A stretch of DNA of 64,000 bases from Bacillus_BD sp963787345 (GTDB lineage Bacteria > Bacillota > Bacilli > Bacillales > Cytobacillaceae): the NCBI GenBank assembly GCA_963787345.1, contig CAWBCW010000027.1:186001-250000 (forward strand), written 5' to 3'. The translations under genes were made by a program, and so were the position numbers. The notes under the pieces were generated by a model. The model made no database searches. It worked only from the letters and a program-made list of their open reading frames with translations, and had not been told where the DNA came from. Below are positions 1 to 9,002 of the stretch, in pieces. Numbering within the stretch: position 1 is the stretch's first letter; every line of letters begins with the position of its first letter.

Positions 1-1308
1 GGTTATTATGTTTCTTCTAAGTTATTTGGTGGAGACTTTGTTACAATCAATCAGCTTTTCTTGGCTATGATCTTTATCCTTGCTTCGGTGATCATCGGTA
101 CTTACCTGTTCTTTAAAGGTTCTGTCCGTTTTGTTTTTTATCTGATTCGAAAAAAGAAAGACGGCTATTTAAATATTAACCAAGTCCTGTCTCTTTCATC
201 AATTATGTTTCGTATGAAATCAAATGCCTTGATGTTAACTGTTATTACGACTGTGTCTGCACTTGCAATTGGATTATTATCCCTGAGTTATATATCCTAT
301 TACTCTGCCGAAAAAAACGCTGAGTATCATGTTGGTGGAGATTTTGCATTTTCCAATAAAGAAGATGCCGATAACTTTAAAGCATCCTTAAAAGACAATG
401 GAATCGATTTTAAAGAAAGAAATATAGAGGTTCTACAATTTCAAGTGAATATCGAACAAGTCGTCGACATTCATTTAGAAGATGAGGCACTAAATCTTAA
501 ACCAAAAGAAGCTTTATTTCCTATCATAAGCGATGGGGCTGTAGAGGGCATTGACTTAGCTCCAAGTGAAACGATCTTTACGGGCTACAGCGATATTATG
601 GAAAAAATGATTTCTTTTAAGAGCAGTGGTCAAATCGAATTATTAGGGAAAAGCGAAACCATTCCACTCACATTTCTTGGAGTACAAAATGATTCCTTGC
701 TATCCTATCAGTTCACATCCGGTGGACTACCTACAGTTATAGTAGATGACTCGGTGTTTAAAAGAATGAAAAATGACATGGATCCGGTATTACAAACTGA
801 ATATACCTACTTTATCGGTTTTGATATTATTAATGAGAATGATCAAGAACACGCAGCTAGCCTTTTTACGAAAATGTTTAATAACAATACTGAAAACCTA
901 TCACGAGTAGAAAGAGCAAATCAAATGAAACAACTATATGGACTTACTATGTTTATCGTAGGGTTTTTAGGTTTAACGTTTCTCATTTCATCCGGATGTA
1001 TTCTATATTTTAAACAGATGGACGAAAGCGAAGAAGAAAAGTCTAATTATACGATTTTAAGAAAGCTTGGCTATACTGAAAACGACTTACTAAAAGGCAT
1101 TCAAAGGAAACAGATGTTTAATTTTGGTATTCCACTTCTATTAGGACTGCTTCATAGTTACTTCGCTGTTCAATCCGGCTGGTTCATGTTTGGAACTGAA
1201 TTATGGACACCTATGATCATTGTGATGGTATTATATACAGCCTTATATTCGATCTTCGGTTTGCTATCGGTTCTATATTATAAAAAAGTAATTCATTCAG
1301 CGTTATAA
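1..1308 (+). CDS. BceB-type ABC transporter permease, 5' end missing
   Basis: The reading frame is open from the first base, so the gene starts upstream of the window; 435 residues of the C-terminal part are seen. Hydrophobic segments lie near residues 21-40 and 75-100, then a roughly 200-residue extracellular domain, then three membrane helices near 315-345, 365-385 and 398-425. A large external domain before the last helices is typical of BceB/YtsD permeases (FtsX superfamily), which act with a BceA-type ATPase in peptide-antibiotic sensing and resistance; full members are about 620-670 residues. The ATPase partner would lie upstream. A different FtsX-family permease is possible, and the ligand cannot be told. 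Confidence 0.8.
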   Translation, partial: GYYVSSKLFGGDFVTINQLFLAMIFILASVIIGTYLFFKGSVRFVFYLIRKKKDGYLNINQVLSLSSIMFRMKSNALMLTVITTVSALAIGLLSLSYISYYSAEKNAEYHVGGDFAFSNKEDADNFKASLKDNGIDFKERNIEVLQFQVNIEQVVDIHLEDEALNLKPKEALFPIISDGAVEGIDLAPSETIFTGYSDIMEKMISFKSSGQIELLGKSETIPLTFLGVQNDSLLSYQFTSGGLPTVIVDDSVFKRMKNDMDPVLQTEYTYFIGFDIINENDQEHAASLFTKMFNNNTENLSRVERANQMKQLYGLTMFIVGFLGLTFLISSGCILYFKQMDESEEEKSNYTILRKLGYTENDLLKGIQRKQMFNFGIPLLLGLLHSYFAVQSGWFMFGTELWTPMIIVMVLYTALYSIFGLLSVLYYKKVIHSAL

Positions 1309-1316
1309 AAAATAAT

Positions 1317-1363
1317 CCGAGTGTCCGATAGCTTCCATAATTAGGAAGCTATCGGACACTCGG
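1317..1363 (+). terminator. Perfect 20-bp inverted repeat after the permease gene
   Basis: Two perfectly complementary 20-base arms (CCGAGTGTCC... and ...GGACACTCGG) flank a 7-base loop starting 8 bases after the permease stop. The + side has only TAAAAAG after it, while the minus-strand reading is followed by ATTATTTTTTA, so it could stop transcription in either direction. The stem is unusually long and perfect for an ordinary terminator. Confidence 0.65.
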
Positions 1364-1380
1364 TAAAAAGTTATATATTT

Positions 1381-1620
1381 TTAAAATTTCGCTTTAAAAA
1401 CTCCTTCGTTCTCCCCTGTGTACGATTTTCAAAAATCGATTTAGAAGTACTCCCTCAAAGCAAAGATATCCCTTGACCCCTGAACGACTCGTTATTAAAG
1501 TAACGAGATTCCTGCAAACACGGAGGTAACCTTCAGTTCTTTAGCAGACTATCCTTGCCGCTCAATAGTTAGCCGTATAAACGACTTAGATGGTTTCCTG
1601 TGACCTTGCTCTTGCTACCT
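1381..1620 (-). mobile_element. Probable right-end remnant of an IS605/IS1341-type element
   Basis: This non-coding stretch follows the stop of the TnpB remnant on the minus strand. It holds a hairpin at 1488-1507 (CTCGTTA, 6-base loop, TAACGAG), as expected for the structured right end that in intact elements also encodes the omega/re-RNA guide scaffold. No boundary could be fixed, and no terminal repeat is expected for this family. Apart from this I see nothing coding between 1309 and 1620. Confidence 0.45.
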
Positions 1621-1797
1621 TTATGCTGTAAGCAAACGAATAGCTACACTTTGACCTCCATCATGATGGGAATAACACTTCGGACAATCCCATTTACGCA
1701 ACCCAAGATGTTTGACGTCTTTATCTTGATAGCCACAGCAGGAACAAAGTTGACTGGATGGAAAGTTGTTCGCAATCGTTACAACTTGTTTTGCCAT
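1621..1797 (-). pseudogene. Decayed 3' fragment of tnpB (IS605 OrfB family)
   Basis: The minus strand encodes 58 residues that match the zinc-finger tail of TnpB: SSQLCSCCG, then W-D-C-P-K-C, then H-H-D. Zinc cysteines are at 18, 21, 38 and 41 of the fragment. After the HD pair the usual RDxNA catalytic motif is lost (reads GGQSVA), and nothing upstream encodes the RuvC core with its first Asp and Glu. It is a dead relic, unlike the intact tnpB at 26.8-27.9 kb, and belongs to a different subtype because its second cysteine pair is CxxC. Confidence 0.75.
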
Positions 1798-1938
1798 ACT
1801 ATTTCATTTTGTATATTAAAAATTTTAAAATTAGATTAAGCATAACACTAAACAGAACAAACGTTTTATAGTACAATTAAACTAAGCTCATAATTATTAT
1901 ACCAAAAGAACATTATTGACTTGCAAAAGGAGAAGCTA

Positions 1939-2565
1939 ATGAACGGAACCGCACACACAGCAATTGGAGCTGCTGCAGGCTTTATTGTAGCGAATACATA
2001 TGGAACAGACCCTACAACCACCTTATTGTTCGTTGGATTAGGAGGAATTTCAGCCCTTATTCCAGACTTAGACGTTGACGGGAAGCTTAGAAACAAGATT
2101 ACGTTGTCCCACGAAGTGATTAAATACGCTGCACAATTAATCGGTATCTTGCTTGTCATCTATAGTTTCTATAGTGGAAGTGGTCCGGATAAATGGTACG
2201 GAATAGCCATTGGAGCAGCTATATTTCTTTTATCCTTATTAATAAAGCAACGACATATGCTGCTCATAACGGGCGGAGGAGTGATTGTAGGAGGCTTTTC
2301 TTTACATGAAAGTTGGTTAATCCTCTTAGGAGTCTATATGATCGTCGCTTCTTTTGTTTCTCATCGCAGCTATACCCACTCCCTATTAGGGATCGTTTAT
2401 TTTGGGATCATCGCAGCTAAATTAGAAACTTCTCTGCAATTGAATGGGGTTTTCTATGCTTGTCTAGCTGGCTATGTTAGCCATTTGATTTTTGATATGA
2501 AAGTTTTTCCCTTCAACAAACGCGGCATCAAATTATTTTTGCCCTTTTCTTCAAAGGAAATTTAA
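1939..2565 (+). CDS. YdjM-type membrane-bound metal-dependent hydrolase
   Basis: 208 residues. ATG at 1939 is preceded by AAAAGGAG and is preferred over an upstream TTG. N-terminal NGTAHTAIG puts His6 in place; PDLDVD (42-47), SHRSYTHS with His142 and His147, and SHLIFD with His182 and Asp186 supply the His/Asp set of the YdjM/DUF457 family. Four or five hydrophobic helices lie between these motifs, so the protein is in the membrane. The family is described as metal-dependent and, in E. coli, LexA-linked; the substrate is not known. It converges on the TauE-like gene and shares its terminator. Confidence 0.75.
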   Translation: MNGTAHTAIGAAAGFIVANTYGTDPTTTLLFVGLGGISALIPDLDVDGKLRNKITLSHEVIKYAAQLIGILLVIYSFYSGSGPDKWYGIAIGAAIFLLSLLIKQRHMLLITGGGVIVGGFSLHESWLILLGVYMIVASFVSHRSYTHSLLGIVYFGIIAAKLETSLQLNGVFYACLAGYVSHLIFDMKVFPFNKRGIKLFLPFSSKEI

Positions 2566-2590
2566 TAAAGGGGAGCGAATCCCATTTTAT

Positions 2591-2640
2591 AAAAAACCCC
2601 TTCTCTAACCATCATTTGGTACAGATAAGGGGGTTTTTTA
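2591..2640. terminator. Bidirectional terminator
   Basis: AAAAAACCCC...GGGGGTTTTTT with a central loop separates two converging genes, giving a U-tract in both directions. Confidence 0.85.
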
Positions 2641-2641
2641 A

Positions 2642-3544
2642 TTAATCTCCGATAATTTTACTCTGTTTGGTTTCTTTTGCTGGTACAGTTCGATACAGTT
2701 TGTTAACTGTAAAGGCAATCGTTGTAAGCCAACCTAGAAAAATAATCGCATATAAATAAGGATAGATAGAAGTATTTTCAATCCACGTCGTAAATAATGT
2801 TCTTGAGTTTACTAAAATAATAAATCCCCCAACTAATACTCCCATTAACTGTGGGTGAAGCTTATGGACAAGCCAAGCAGCTATAGGAGCTGCGATGACA
2901 CCGCCAATAATGAGAGCCGACACCCAAAGCCAATTAACTTGAGACCAGCCAAGGGAAATGAAAAATCCTAAAGAGGCTGAAACGGCAATTGCAAACTCAC
3001 TAGTGTCCACTGTACCTACTACTTTTCTTGCACTCATCCCTTTTTTGCTCATTAAGACTGGTGTAGCAATTGGACCCCAGCCTCCACCGCCTGTTGCATC
3101 CATAAAACCTGCAATAAAGCCTAACGGAATCGATTGTTTCTTTGGTACAGACGCCATTTTATTTTCTACCATTGGCTTAAAATTAAATAAAAATCGTACT
3201 AACACATAGACGCCTAATAATAATAGAAAAATAGAAACATACGGTCTTGCTAATTCACCTGGAATATTACTCAAAAAGGTTGCCCCTAAAAATGCACCGA
3301 TAGAACCAGGAATTATGAGTTGATAAACTAATTTTTTATCTACATTTCCAAATTTCACATGGGAAACACCTGATGCAGCCGTTGTAACCACTTCAGATAA
3401 GTGGACAGATGCTGAAGCAACGGCCGGTGCAATCCCGAACGCTAACAATAATGAAGATGAAGTAACACCATATGCCATTCCTAATGCACCATCGATCAAC
3501 TGAGCTAAAAAGCCAATAAACGCAAAGACAATTAACCTTTTCAC
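2642..3544 (-). CDS. TauE/SafE family sulfite exporter-like permease
   Basis: 300 residues with about eight hydrophobic segments and the two-fold organisation of the TSUP family; the glycine-rich DATGGGGWGP stretch is typical. Start is GTG with AGGAGG nine bases upstream. The family exports sulfite or organosulfonates. Two links to sulfur are visible: the cysIJ sulfite reductase genes lie next to it in the same direction, and its leader carries the same RNA motif as ssuB, sbp and yezD. An export role for surplus sulfite is therefore plausible; the ion itself is inferred. Confidence 0.8.
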   Translation of the reverse strand: MKRLIVFAFIGFLAQLIDGALGMAYGVTSSSLLLAFGIAPAVASASVHLSEVVTTAASGVSHVKFGNVDKKLVYQLIIPGSIGAFLGATFLSNIPGELARPYVSIFLLLLGVYVLVRFLFNFKPMVENKMASVPKKQSIPLGFIAGFMDATGGGGWGPIATPVLMSKKGMSARKVVGTVDTSEFAIAVSASLGFFISLGWSQVNWLWVSALIIGGVIAAPIAAWLVHKLHPQLMGVLVGGFIILVNSRTLFTTWIENTSIYPYLYAIIFLGWLTTIAFTVNKLYRTVPAKETKQSKIIGD

Positions 3545-3575
3545 AAAAATCCTCCTAAGTCATCATATGTTGTTT

Positions 3576-3589
3576 AACGAACGTTCGTT
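3576..3589. promoter_or_regulatory. 14-bp perfect palindrome in the TauE-like leader
   Basis: AACGAACGTTCGTT lies between the leader motif and the ribosome site. It could be an operator for a dimeric repressor or a 5-bp RNA hairpin; it has no U-tract behind it, so it is not a normal terminator. Confidence 0.4.
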
Positions 3590-3604
3590 TATAACAGAGG
3601 TAGA

Positions 3605-3689
3605 CCTTCGGTTGACCGATCAGTGCTAATCTGGATATATAGTTTTTTATTTATTCTCTATTTTAATCCATATTATTCCTAGTAGTCAA
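3605..3689 (-). promoter_or_regulatory. Promoter and sulfur-leader motif (copy A)
   Basis: On the minus strand TTGACT (3689-3684) and TAAAAT (3665-3660) are 18 bp apart. About 38 bases later comes CTGATCGG-TCAA-CCGAAGG (3623-3605), in which TCGG pairs with CCGA. The same motif precedes ssuB, sbp and yezD. Unlike those three, this copy is not followed by a U-tract terminator. The rest of the 3545-3859 gap shows nothing coding. Confidence 0.6.
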
Positions 3690-3799
3690 CTGTATTTTAT
3701 AAAATATATTTGTTATTAACTTCAATCACCCTTTATCATGATGAAATAACACGTTTTATCATATGGACCCCTGTCTAGATGGGTTCCTGTCCATCCAGC

Positions 3800-3858
3800 A
3801 AAAATAAAGACAGCAAGCCCCATTCAGAATCTGAATGGGGCTTGTTGTCTTTATTTTT
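3800..3858. terminator. Terminator of the cysJI operon
   Basis: Very long hairpin directly after the cysI stop: arms of about 28 bases around ATCTGA, including GCAAGCCCCATTCAG and its complement, with A/T tracts on both outer sides. It would work on both strands. Confidence 0.9.
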
Positions 3859-3859
3859 A

Positions 3860-5575
3860 TTAATCATGAAAATTTGTACCGTCTGTTGTTGCTTTAATAA
3901 TTCCTGCACGGATAACAAAATCTCCGAAATGTTCGCCATCTTCACGTTCTTTAGCATATCGTGGAAGGATCACTTTTAATTCATTTAAAATTTCTTCTTC
4001 CCCAATATTTTCACGATGCATTTTATTGAGACGAGTCCCGTTATGCGCAGCACCCAAGTACATATTATATTTTCCTGGAGCTTTACCGATAAATCCGATT
4101 TCTCCTAACCCTGGACGCGCACAGCCATTTGGACAGCCTGTCATACGAATATTTATTTCCTTGTCGCTCAGGCCATTTTCATCAATAACTTCTTCTATTT
4201 TAGTAAGAAGCTCCGGTAAATATCTTTCTGCTTCAGCCATAGCCAAACCACAAGTCGGAAGCGCTACACAAGCTAAAGAGCTGCGACGAAGTGCACTCAA
4301 ATGTTCACCGTCTGTTAACCCATATTGTTCGATAAGCTCTTCAATCTTCTTCTTTTTCTGACTAGAAACATTAGCAATCATTACGTTCTGATTCCCAGTT
4401 ATACGAAATTCCCCCGTATGAACTTTCGCTATTTCTCTTAATCCAGTTTTTAACTTAAAATCATCAAAATCAGCGATACGGCCATTTTCGATATATAATG
4501 TATAATTCCATTTGCCTTCCGTTCCTTTTACCCAGCCATAACGATCATTATTTGTGTCAAAGTGAAATGATTTGGCTTCATCTAGTTCCCAACCTAAACG
4601 GCGTTCCAATTCTGCTTTCACATTTTCAAGGCCAAGACGATCGACCGTATATTTGAAACGAGCATTTTTTCGAACAGAGCGATTACCATAATCACGTTGA
4701 ATCGTAATAACCTTTTCAGCTAGATCTAAAATTTGATCCGGTGTAATAAAACCGATGATTTTTCCAAGCTGTGGATAGGTTGCTTTGTCTCCATGCGTAC
4801 TTCCCATTCCACCGCCGATTGAAACGTTGAAACCAATTAACTTTTCATCTTCAATAATAGCAATAAAACCTAAATCTTGTGAAAAGACATCAATTTCATT
4901 ATTTGGAGGTACGGCAATACCAATTTTAAATTTACGCGGCAGGTAAAGTGGTCCATAAATCGGTTCCGCTTCTTCTTCAGGTGAACCTGCAACTTTTTCC
5001 TCGTCAAACCAAATTTCATAATACGCTCTTGAACGAGGCAGCAAGTGTTCACTTAATTTCTCCGACCATTCATAAATTTCTGCATGCACTTCGGATTGAT
5101 GTGGATTTGACGAACACATCACATTACGGTTCACATCTCCACATGCCGCAATCGTATCGAGCATCGCTTTATCTAATTCTTGAATCGTTTTTTTCATATT
5201 CCATTTGAGAATTCCGTGCATTTGCCAAGTCTCACGAGTCGTTAATTTCAATGTACCATTTCCGTAACGATCGGATACATCATCTAATTTCAACCATTGC
5301 TCTGAAGTCGCCACTCCTCCCGGCAGGCGAACACGAAGCATAAATTGATAAGCAGGCTCAAGCTTTTGTTTTTGGCGCTCATTGCGGAGATCCCGATCAT
5401 CTTGCAAATAGCTGCCATGGTGCTTCATCAAACGATTATCGTCATCATTAATTCCTGAACTTAATCTCTCTTCCATCGATTCCTTTAACGTTCCACGTAA
5501 ATAATCACTTTCTTCTTTTATTCGTTCAACATCACTTGGCGGTCCTTCAGGGGCTACTAATACTTTCGATACCAT
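3860..5575 (-). CDS. cysI: Sulfite reductase hemoprotein subunit CysI
   Basis: 571 residues, the same length as B. subtilis CysI. Start set at ATG 5575 (MVSKVLVAPE), which has GAAAGGAG upstream; the longer frame lacks a ribosome site. The siroheme/4Fe-4S cysteines are C436 and C442 (CVALPTC) and C481 and C485 (CPNGC); the ferredoxin-like halves contain the basic siroheme-binding runs, for example NRSVRKNARFKYTVDR near 298-313. With CysJ it reduces sulfite to sulfide with six electrons from NADPH in the cytoplasm. It is downstream of cysJ in one operon, 94 bp apart, followed by a strong terminator. Confidence 0.97.
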   Translation of the reverse strand: MVSKVLVAPEGPPSDVERIKEESDYLRGTLKESMEERLSSGINDDDNRLMKHHGSYLQDDRDLRNERQKQKLEPAYQFMLRVRLPGGVATSEQWLKLDDVSDRYGNGTLKLTTRETWQMHGILKWNMKKTIQELDKAMLDTIAACGDVNRNVMCSSNPHQSEVHAEIYEWSEKLSEHLLPRSRAYYEIWFDEEKVAGSPEEEAEPIYGPLYLPRKFKIGIAVPPNNEIDVFSQDLGFIAIIEDEKLIGFNVSIGGGMGSTHGDKATYPQLGKIIGFITPDQILDLAEKVITIQRDYGNRSVRKNARFKYTVDRLGLENVKAELERRLGWELDEAKSFHFDTNNDRYGWVKGTEGKWNYTLYIENGRIADFDDFKLKTGLREIAKVHTGEFRITGNQNVMIANVSSQKKKKIEELIEQYGLTDGEHLSALRRSSLACVALPTCGLAMAEAERYLPELLTKIEEVIDENGLSDKEINIRMTGCPNGCARPGLGEIGFIGKAPGKYNMYLGAAHNGTRLNKMHRENIGEEEILNELKVILPRYAKEREDGEHFGDFVIRAGIIKATTDGTNFHD

Positions 5576-5669
5576 CTTCGTAAAACTCCTTTCAATCACT
5601 ATCTTCCTACAGCTTAACTCATATATGGAGAATCAGTTTTATATCTTTCTTCCGACTCTAACCTCTAGT

Positions 5670-7520
5670 TTAATATACATCTCGTAAATAACGTTTTTCT
5701 TGTCTTAAGTTAGCTAAATAGTCTTCCGCTTGCTCACGAGTGAAATTGCCTTCTTTTTCGATAATCTCGATTAATGTATTTTGAACATCTTTTGCCATAT
5801 GGTCCTTATCACCGCAAACATAGAAGTAAGCACCTTCTTGCAGCCATTGGAACAATTCTTTACTATGTTCAAGCATACGATGTTGTACATATACTTTCTC
5901 ATCTGTATCACGTGAAAATGCTATATCCATTTTCGTTAATACTCCGTCCTTTACCCAGCCCTGCCATTCTGTTTGGTATAGAAAATCTGTTACAAAATGT
6001 TGGTCGCCAAAGAACATCCAAGACTTTCCAGATGCACCGATTTCTTCTCGTTCTTGCATAAATGAACGGAATGGTGCAACACCAGTTCCAGGCCCAACCA
6101 TAATAATTGGTGCATCAGGGTTTTCTGGTAATTTAAAGTTCGGGTTCGGCTGAATATACACAGGGATTTGATCACCAGGCTGGAGTTCGGCTGCAAGATT
6201 CGAAGCTACCCCTTTACGTTTACGTCCATGTGCCTCATAGTTAACAACACCAATCGTTAAATGAACCTCTTCTGGATTTGCTTCTATGCTGCTTGCAATG
6301 GAATAAGAGCGGACTGGAATTTTTCTAAGGACAGAAACAAACTCCTGTGCAGAATTTCCCCAAGTTCCAAAGTCACGAACGAAATCAAGTAAATCTCTGC
6401 CATTAATATATTCTTTTAATTTTTCATCATCATTAATTAATTCTTGTAAATCCTTATTCGTTGAAAGTTCACCAACTTTTTGAACGAGTCCTTTTGTTAA
6501 TAAAGTAATTTCAAAATAAGATGTTAGAGACTCTTTCAAAGATAAGTTTTGTCCTTCTTGATCAGCGACTACACTATCTTGTGGATCCCACGATAATTCA
6601 TTTAGCAGTTCTCCAACTAACTCAGTATCATTTTTTGGAATGATTCCAAGTGCATCACCTGGTTGATAAGAAATGCCAGATCCCTCAAGTGATAATTCTA
6701 AATGGCGAGTTTCTTTATTTGAGCCGCGTCCATTTAAGTTTATATTTTCAAACACTTCTGCATAAAAAGGGTTGTTTCGAGAATATTCAATTTCTGACCC
6801 TACTGAAGCTGTAGTTGCTCCTAAAGAGTTAGATTCTGAATTAGATTGAGTTTCTCCCGCACCAAGCAAGGCATTTAGAACTCCATCTAACCAACTTGCT
6901 GCTGGTCCATCATAATCAAGATCGCAATCGACGCGAGGGTAGATCCGTGTCCCCCCAATTTCTTCTAGACGCTTATCAAAATCTATTCCTGTTTGACAGA
7001 AAAATTCATAAGAACTATCACCAAGAGATAGAACAGAAAAACGTAATCCATCAAGCTTCGGTGCACGTTTTCCGTGAAGAAATTCGTAGAAAGTGATTGC
7101 ACTATCAGGTGGTTCGCCTTCCCCATGCGTACTAGTGACAATAAGAAGATTTTCGAGTTTTTTCAAATTATTCGGTTTGAAGTCACCCATAGATGTAACC
7201 GTTACTTTAAAGCCTTGGCCTTCTAATGTCTTTTTCGCTTTTTCAGCAATTCCTTGTGCATTACCTGTTTGTGACCCATAAAGGATTGTTAAGTCTTTTG
7301 AAAAAACTTGTCCTGATGGTTGGGCTTCTTTCTGTTCAAGCGGAGCAGCTTTCGTATCTAACGCAACTGCAGATAGTGATGCTGCAGGAGATTCTACATT
7401 GGTTGAAGCTAAAAATCCACAAAGCCAAATTTTTTGTGTTTCAGTTAAGGTAGGCAGGAGTCGATTCAAAAGTTCTGCCTGCTCTTGATTAAACGGACTG
7501 TTCATGACTTGAAGTTGCAA
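5670..7520 (-). CDS. cysJ: Sulfite reductase flavoprotein subunit CysJ
   Basis: 616 residues. TTG start at 7520 with GAGAGGTGG upstream; the first residues MQLQVMNSPF match the known Bacillus start. Order: N-terminal tail, flavodoxin domain from about 75 (YGSQTGNAQG) to 210, a Ser-rich linker, then the FAD and NADPH-binding reductase half with RSYSIASS, GPGTGVAPFRS and the family's C-terminal RDVY. It passes electrons NADPH to FAD to FMN to CysI. Divergent from cysL, whose product in B. subtilis activates cysJI. Confidence 0.97.
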   Translation of the reverse strand: MQLQVMNSPFNQEQAELLNRLLPTLTETQKIWLCGFLASTNVESPAASLSAVALDTKAAPLEQKEAQPSGQVFSKDLTILYGSQTGNAQGIAEKAKKTLEGQGFKVTVTSMGDFKPNNLKKLENLLIVTSTHGEGEPPDSAITFYEFLHGKRAPKLDGLRFSVLSLGDSSYEFFCQTGIDFDKRLEEIGGTRIYPRVDCDLDYDGPAASWLDGVLNALLGAGETQSNSESNSLGATTASVGSEIEYSRNNPFYAEVFENINLNGRGSNKETRHLELSLEGSGISYQPGDALGIIPKNDTELVGELLNELSWDPQDSVVADQEGQNLSLKESLTSYFEITLLTKGLVQKVGELSTNKDLQELINDDEKLKEYINGRDLLDFVRDFGTWGNSAQEFVSVLRKIPVRSYSIASSIEANPEEVHLTIGVVNYEAHGRKRKGVASNLAAELQPGDQIPVYIQPNPNFKLPENPDAPIIMVGPGTGVAPFRSFMQEREEIGASGKSWMFFGDQHFVTDFLYQTEWQGWVKDGVLTKMDIAFSRDTDEKVYVQHRMLEHSKELFQWLQEGAYFYVCGDKDHMAKDVQNTLIEIIEKEGNFTREQAEDYLANLRQEKRYLRDVY

Positions 7521-7709
7521 CGATATCCACCTCTCAAAGAAATACTTTTTATTTTTTAAGTATAATTATTCTTAACAATATGAAAACAAGTTACTATTAT
7601 CATAGTTTCACTAATCATATAAGTCAAGTAGGAATTAAAGGCTTTTCAAATTAAAAATAACACTATTAACACTTTACCAAACGAATGAACATCAGTAAAA
7701 TATATATTA

Positions 7710-7726
7710 CTTATTGTTACCATAAG
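7710..7726. promoter_or_regulatory. Candidate LysR-type (CysL) box
   Basis: CTTAT-TGTTACC-ATAAG has 5-bp inverted arms and fits the T-N11-A rule of LysR regulators. It sits between cysJ and cysL, 39 bp before the cysL start, where an autoregulating activator site is expected. No footprint is known from this sequence. Confidence 0.45.
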
Positions 7727-7765
7727 AAATACTAATAATAGAAATAAGTAAAGGTGGAAAATACG

Positions 7766-8656
7766 ATGAATTATGATGCTCTCAAAACATTCATAACCCT
7801 TGTTGAGGTTAAAAACTTTACTAAGGCTGCAGAACTTTTATGCATGTCACAGCCCAATGTAAGTTTACAAATAAAAAATTTAGAGAAAGAATTTCAAACC
7901 ACTCTAATCGAGCGGTCACCAAAATTTTTAAAAGTAACTCCAACAGGCGATTTATTATTTGATCGGGCGAAACAAATTATTTCCATTTATGAGCAAACGA
8001 AACAAGAGATTTTAGAGCATCATCAGTTAATTAAAGGTGAGCTTAAAATCGGTGCTAGTTTCACGATTGGAGAATATATCCTTCCTTCTTTATTAATTAA
8101 GCTGCAAACTGATTTTCCTGAATTAGAAATTCATGTAGTGATTGGAAATACGGAAGAGGTTGTTGAATTAGTAAGGCTATTGGAGGTCGATATTGGTTTA
8201 ATTGAAGGACAAACAAACGAAAAGGATCTTTCTGTAGGGGCCTTTATGACGGATGAATTATTTATCACAGCCTCTCCCCGGCATCCGCTCGCACAAAAAG
8301 AGAAGGTAAGTATTTCAGATCTTCAAAATCAAATATGGGTCACAAGGGAAGTTGGTTCAGGTACAAGGGAATATTTTAATCATGTCATGAGTGCAAATGG
8401 ACTAAAAATGAAATCAATTTTAACGATCAGCAGCAATCAAGGGATAAAGGAAACCCTTATGAATGAATACGGGCTAAGTCTACTTTCCAGAAGTGTTATA
8501 GATCGTGACCTTCAGCATTGCACCCTTACAATCCTCCCGATTAAAGACCTTTCTTTCTCGAGAACATTATCCTATGTACTCTCTCCGATTATGGAGAATA
8601 AAAGGAATGTCACCATTTTTATTAAATATCTAACAAATAAAGAAGATGAGCTATAG
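7766..8656 (+). CDS. cysL: LysR-family regulator, CysL-like
   Basis: 296 residues from ATG 7766, which has AAAGGTGG eight bases upstream; a GTG 12 bases earlier overlaps that site and is rejected. The winged HTH is at about 13-37 (FTKAAELLCMSQPNVSLQIKN), followed by an effector-binding domain with the usual LysR substrate fold from about 85. Its divergent position next to cysJ is the basis for calling it CysL, the activator of sulfite reductase genes. Effector unknown from sequence. A different cysteine-pathway LysR regulator cannot be excluded. Confidence 0.8.
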   Translation: MNYDALKTFITLVEVKNFTKAAELLCMSQPNVSLQIKNLEKEFQTTLIERSPKFLKVTPTGDLLFDRAKQIISIYEQTKQEILEHHQLIKGELKIGASFTIGEYILPSLLIKLQTDFPELEIHVVIGNTEEVVELVRLLEVDIGLIEGQTNEKDLSVGAFMTDELFITASPRHPLAQKEKVSISDLQNQIWVTREVGSGTREYFNHVMSANGLKMKSILTISSNQGIKETLMNEYGLSLLSRSVIDRDLQHCTLTILPIKDLSFSRTLSYVLSPIMENKRNVTIFIKYLTNKEDEL

Positions 8657-8711
8657 GTATTGAAAACATTGTAATTAGTCGTTCATCCTAAAGTTTTGAA
8701 ATTCCAATATG

Positions 8712-8752
8712 CAAAAAAAATCCTGGTGCATGCTCTGCGATATCCCAGGATT
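8712..8752 (-). terminator. Terminator of the small gene at 8760-8924
   Basis: AATCCTGG pairs with CCAGGATT, followed on the minus strand by a run of eight T. Confidence 0.85.
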
Positions 8753-8759
8753 CAATCTA

Positions 8760-8924
8760 TTATAAATACATATAAAAATTCTGTTTAGTTTCTCGATCTT
8801 TGATGTCCCTTAAGTCAAATGCATATTGTTGTCCTTTTTTCTTGGCTCTCATTGCTTCTTTCTGTGCTCTCTTTATACTTAACTCATTATTAAGTACTTT
8901 AATAATCAAACGTTCTTCTCTCAT
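8760..8924 (-). CDS. Hypothetical 54-residue basic protein
   Basis: Not recognised. ATG at 8924 has AAAAGGAG ten bases upstream, and the gene ends in its own U-tract terminator, so it looks like a real transcription unit. The protein is rich in Lys, Arg and Glu (REERLII, KRAQKEAMRAKKKG) and predicted mostly helical, with no signal peptide or membrane segment. A longer frame to 8969 has no better start. Function unknown. Confidence 0.6.
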   Translation of the reverse strand: MREERLIIKVLNNELSIKRAQKEAMRAKKKGQQYAFDLRDIKDRETKQNFYMYL

Positions 8925-9002
8925 TTGATTCGCACTCCTTTTACATAGGTAGGTTAGAAGGTCTTTCATCTTGTCCTAACTCACATGTAATAATCAAAGC
9001 AT

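Noticed and set aside
1600..1839. 79-residue + strand frame
   Set aside because: It lies opposite the TnpB remnant, whose minus-strand translation shows a real zinc finger.
3545..3700. SAM (S-box) or T-box riboswitch before the TauE-like gene
   Set aside because: Neither the S-box core nor the T-box AGGGTGGNACCGCG sequence is present; the leader is also too short.
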